Shown here piece by piece: positions 59,650-64,000 of a stretch of DNA of 64,000 bases. Within the stretch, counting starts at the first letter, position 1. Each line of letters starts with the position of its first letter. The notes beneath the pieces were generated by a model that saw only the letters and a list, made by a program, of their open reading frames with translations, had not been told where the DNA came from and ran no database searches. A program made the position numbers and the translations under genes. Source of the DNA: Phascolomyces articulosus (lineage: Eukaryota > Mucoromycota > Mucoromycetes > Mucorales > Lichtheimiaceae); NCBI GenBank assembly GCA_025677815.1, contig JAIXMP010000022.1:248001-312000 (forward strand). The letters run 5' to 3'.

Positions 59650-61357
59650 TCACCTTTTTACTTTAAATTCTTGAACAAACCATGCAGTAGGACTTGAAAT
59701 AGGATCGTCTCGATGTAAAGCAATATAGAAAAAAGAGGGTGTTGTTGAATTCTGCAGTAATAATTGTTGTTTCTGTGACTTATTTTTAAATCTTATCTTG
59801 TCTTTTATATCATTTTTAGGTAAGGATCCATAAACCAAAGTAAAATCTAAAAGATGTGGACACACTTGTTCAATCCATGTTATATCCACATGAACAGGTT
59901 GAAAGTTTTTACTTTTCTTCTTTCGCCTATTTCTGTTTCCTCCAGAAATGTTCAACCATGTGAGTTGACTTGGGCCACTACCGCAATACTGCATATCCGT
60001 GATGAATTGTTTAAAAAATGGAAATGTATTTTCTGTTGTATTCTTGAGATTGAATTGTTGAAAATGAATCGCATAGTTGGGGAAGGGAGAAGTTGAGGAA
60101 GAAGCGTTGCACTGATTGTTCCTAGTGGTGCTATTACTGTGCTGCTGAGTCATATTTGTTTTATCAGTTTTTTGTTCCTTACTATTATTACTATTATTAG
60201 AAGCTAAAATGCATGGGTCTGTAATCTCGAGTAATGTTCCTTGGCTGTATTTGTATAAAAGATATTGAGTAAGGGGTATCTGTTGTTTCAATGACAACCC
60301 AAATGTCACCCTATTCAAAGTAAGACTCTTCATTTTTGATACAATCCTGTAGTGCTCACGGATATAAGCAATGTATTAATTTTTGTTTTTGTCACACGTT
60401 TTTCCTTATAGGCAATATATAAAGTGACACCTTTCAACGTCATATATTCTAAACTTGGACAATAAGTGTGCAATTGCTCAGCTTCATATTCACTCAAAGT
60501 AGCTTTGTACATTGCTGATTCTCATGTTCCACTATAGTGGCTGTTGTCGTAATAAAGGGAGAGACTTGTTAAATTGGTCATGTCAGGTACTTTGTACATG
60601 GACTTGATAATAGCAAGACGTGCAGCAGTAGTTTCATTGGTCGAGTTGTTATTTCCACGATCCAAATAATTAATTCCAGGTGATACAACTTGAGTCATAG
60701 TTCGTAGCATATCCAGGTATCGATAAGTGGATGCTATTCCTCCAACACGTGAATTGGATATCTTTGTAACATTCAATTCTTGTAGATATAATATAATCGC
60801 CTTGTTACGTGGTAATTATCATCTGCATCCGTCATTAAAAATATATACAGCTGCCACCATGATAAATTTAATACTTGGATGTTGCATAACAAAAATAGTT
60901 GTTGTAAATCATCAGCGAATGTCCATGAATGTACTTGACTTTTTAACATAATTTTTGTTGTCAGTCGTTCTAATGGTAGTAGTGATGATGCTGCTGTTTC
61001 TGTATCATCAGTATCATTGCTACTACTGTTTCCAACAATGGTAGCCTCAGCATTAGACGTTGTTGGATTACTCTTTCTTGTTACCATTAACCTTATAAAG
61101 GCAGCTCGTTCAATGGCCGATAAAAATGCATACATTTGATTGATCTTGGAAAAACAAATGTGCATGTAAACAGTTGGTAAAAATGCAGTGTAAAAAGTAG
61201 TACAGACAGGCAGACATTCGAAACAATCGTGTCGAGATAAGTAAGTACTGACGGTATCGAGCACCGATCCAGGAAGATGTACTATTAACAGGAGACCATT
61301 TTTTTTTAATTTGTTGGGGCTTTTGTTGATCATCATGTTGCGTAGGATGATTTTCAA
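59650..61357 (-). pseudogene. Broken F-box/LRR-type gene
   Basis: Minus-strand pieces in order: 61357-60773 with an F-box-like stretch (VHLPGSVLDTVSTYLSRHDC then FECLPVCTTFY), 60776-60525, 60521-60330 in the same frame after TGA at 60522-60524, and 60333-59650 in a shifted frame. Frame changes fall near 60783 and 60350. The pieces share LRR-like composition. An acidic stretch upstream of 61357 in a third frame may be the missing N-terminus, divided from the rest by an A9 run. None of the breaks has an intron of plausible size, so the gene is inactive, unless the assembly contains errors here. Confidence 0.68.
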
Positions 61358-63896
61358 ATACGTGGTCTGTTGTTTCCTCTTCTTCTTTATCTTCTTTTTT
61401 TACTTGCTAAATGTTTATATAATTAAATTATTATCAATAGAGACATCCAGGTTAAAAAAAACCTAACCACTAAACAAAAGTAGAGTATAAAAAATTATTA
61501 CTGTACCATAGTGTTACGATCATCCTCCTTATTGCTATGGAGTTGTAGAAGAACTAGTATGAGCTGTTTTTGCTATGATCATCCCTAGTAGGATGAATAA
61601 TAGAAAAAGTCCAAATAATATCACCATTTTCTTATGTACACCAGTTGTATTATTACAAAGGTTTTTTATTCTGGTATATGAAAAAAAATGAAAAAAAAGA
61701 AGCTGTAATAATAGGTTATCAGCAGATTATTTTTACACTCAAGTTGATAAAAAAAAAACTCGTTTTATACAATGCACATCTTTTTGATTGATGCATGAAT
61801 AAAATTTCAATCCCCTCTTTATAATAATAAACCACCTCCATCTTCATAAAAAAAGAAGGCTTACGCTGTCTATTCTTTTATTGAACAATTCAAAACATAT
61901 CATCATCATCCTGACTATATCCAAAAAAGACAAGTTTCTGATATCAACACATCATCTAAATAAAAAACGTGAGAAGAACACGAGAATTTCATTTTTCCAA
62001 ATCATTTCTTCATATCTAAGAAATAGTGTAGATATGTCTCCATGTTTTATTGGTTAAACGTTGTATACCTAGCATATAATTTATATTAGAATCTACTGAC
62101 GATTTGTTATATAGAGCGCTCTTGCCCTAATGATAATAATCAAAAAAAACATATTTATTTATTAAGTCCATTTGCTACTATTATTAGTATTTCTGCGGGA
62201 AATGGTAGAATGAATAATCGTTGTTGGCTTCATTATTTAACTAGTGAGATAATGAAAGATAAAATGAAGCGCAAATTTGTCTAGAACATCCCAAACCTAT
62301 TTTTTTTCTACTTATTTAAGATTCAAGGTGTATCTTTATATTGAATCTGAAATTATAGAAAATCTTGTGAATTTTCTTATGATATCTGGATATTTCAAAA
62401 AAAAAAAAAAAAAGGTGATATTTCACGTGGAATAAAGCATGTACCAATAGTAAAGTCCTCGTTTTGAATGATGGGAATATTTATTAATGCAGGTATAAAT
62501 CGTAGTGCAAATGATAATGGAGTTGATGAACTGGATATTATTTGCATGTTCGCTTTGGCTTCCTTTGTTCAATGTAAAAAGGAACAATACAAATATAGTG
62601 TATAACCCACGCCTTCTCCACAACGAACGTACTTATAATAGTAGAAAATAACTTATAAGAAAAAAAATACAAATATTGTTTGAGGAAAAGGCTAATTAAC
62701 ATTGCTTTCAAGATTGACAACATCCTCTAGTAGGATCATAGCTATTGAGCACGGTTTATTGTTACCAGCTAGAAAACCATAACTAGTGGAAGTTCTGTTT
62801 CTACTCTTTGCCTTGCTAGAGGTCGAACAGCTTTATATCTGTGATATTTTATCTGAGGTAAAGATGGTGCTTCGTACGTACAGTAGTGGTGGTATATGGT
62901 ATATTGTAGATACATCTGGAACCTTCGTAATACAGGTACACCCTGTATTTCTTTGCTTGAGTATTGAATTGCTTCTCTAGATAAATTAATGCAAGTTAAC
63001 TAGCTAAATAGGTTTGTTTGTATACATCTGCAACAATGATATATACTAAATAAACAAAATTTTATAATATGAACCTCTTCAACTTGTAGCTTCATTGCAG
63101 TTAGTGTTTTTTTCTTCTTTATGAGATTTTTAAAAGGAAAACAGTATTTGAATATTCTGATATGTACACGTGCATTACATACGCCATGACGTTGTCTTCC
63201 TTATTTTCCTACCATTAAGATACTTTCCATTCGTGTACATTGTTTGATGTTAATTTTATCACCTTTTCCATCGCTCAAACAAATTTATGGACCATACACC
63301 AGAGAAGTATGGTCATTTTTTCATCTGTGTTTGGGGTACGTGTGTTTGCACGTAGAGTATTTCACATTTTGTAATAAGTGTGATAAAGCCTTGGCTGTGC
63401 TGCATTGCTCCGATACTCTTTATCGCGCTATACCAAAAGTCAAAATTTCACTACTTTATCAGCATTCATTTATATTGCCCAGTCCTTGTGTAAGAGGTAA
63501 GAAAAACCATTATTCATGGAGGCTCTGAATAAGGCTATAATAAAAAAAACTACCATATGTATTTGAGTTGGCAAGAAAAAATTCACGAAAAAAAAAAAAA
63601 GAAAAATTGTATGTAGAAGCCAATAGCTGTTTAGGTGAAGATTAACGATGGGGGGTTGATATTGTTGTTGTAGTAACGGTTGTTGTTGAAAGTTTAGCCT
63701 ACTTCTTGAAATTGTCTCAAGTATATTATTCATGGTAAGAAATAAAAATGTTAACAGCGGTTTCTATGAACTCAGTTTTTTGTAATCTGTGTGCTGTGGC
63801 GGTGCTATAAGAAAACAGTGGATTGATCAAAGAGACAGATTCTTTTTTTTTTTGGACTCTTTATCTTCCCTATCCCTTGACGATCACAACCCAACC
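61358..63896. other. Gene-poor spacer
   Basis: AT-rich with A/T runs (for example A17 near 62398-62414). Frames at 62423-62623, 62786-62980 and 63244-63528 are not recognised. A minus-strand frame at 63470-63733 starting MNNILETISRSRLNFQQQ could be the start of a gene divergent from the one at 63897 but soon becomes F-rich low complexity. Confidence 0.4.
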
Positions 63897-64000
63897 ATGG
63901 GCCGTAAAAGAACAGTGGCAACGAAAAGTCAAATAATGAAACTTGCCTCTGAAGAGGCTAATCGTGCTGTGGACGAATCAACTCAAGAATGGTTAGAGAA
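63897..64000 (+). CDS. Start of an unidentified gene, cut by window end
   Basis: After a pyrimidine-rich leader an ATG at 63897 opens a frame with no stop to the window edge (34 codons, MGRKRTVATKSQ then KLASEEANRAVDEST). The composition, charged and helical, looks coding. The product cannot be named from this fragment. Confidence 0.55.
   Translation, partial: MGRKRTVATKSQIMKLASEEANRAVDESTQEWLE

Noticed and set aside
1..64000. CRISPR arrays, bacterial operons, rRNA or LTR retrotransposons
   Set aside because: No spaced direct repeats, no Shine-Dalgarno-led gene series, no rRNA-like sequence and no paired long terminal repeats were seen.

Overview
This is AT-rich nuclear DNA from a fungus, most likely an early-diverging filamentous one (Mucoromycota, probably Mucorales). 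Genes carry short GT-AG introns (about 53-140 bp), exons are relatively GC-rich, spacers are very AT-rich, and many proteins have poly-Q, poly-N or poly-S tracts. The gene set (DPH4, ALADIN, PPZ phosphatase, Mil1/TMCO4-type protein, ELO elongase, arrestin-like adaptor, TPR-F-box-LRR protein) is ordinary eukaryotic housekeeping and regulation. The phylum is inferred from style and family recall; no search was possible.

Layout. 1-8.5 kb: the 3' part of a HET-domain-like gene, a U6 snRNA-like gene on the minus strand, a small uncharacterised spliced gene, and DPH4. 11.5-14.3 kb: two unrecognised proteins. 15.4-22.5 kb: a probable degenerate gene, then the nucleoporin ALADIN (10 exons) and a PPZ-type Ser/Thr phosphatase (7 exons). 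23.4-29.5 kb: a 1369-residue DUF726/Mil1-like alpha/beta hydrolase, convergent with a bHLH factor of the Cbf1 type. 30-36 kb: gene-poor, with a multiply broken gene interrupted by a roughly 260-bp MITE and the 3' end of an unidentified spliced gene.

36.6-48.4 kb is the densest block: a RhoGAP protein and a fatty-acid elongase (divergent), a PC-esterase-like membrane protein that lacks its usual catalytic residues, an arrestin-related adaptor with two LPxY motifs, and a TPR-F-box-LRR protein. 53.5-64 kb: a bZIP factor, a small four-exon gene model, a Tc1-type transposon with 150-bp terminal inverted repeats, TA target duplication and a broken DD34E transposase, a broken F-box/LRR gene, and the start of a gene that leaves the window.

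The intact genes do not form a pathway or cluster. Themes are membrane lipid and trafficking (elongase, Mil1-like, arrestin, RhoGAP), transcription (bHLH, bZIP) and core functions (diphthamide, nuclear pore, phosphatase). The most informative non-routine features are the MITE, whose conceptual removal rejoins the reading frame of its host pseudogene, the near-identical long TIRs of the Tc1 element, the substituted catalytic residues of the PC-esterase-like protein, the odd flanks of the U6 core, and four small-exon gene models that do not appear as long ORFs. I found no clear novel defence or regulatory system.
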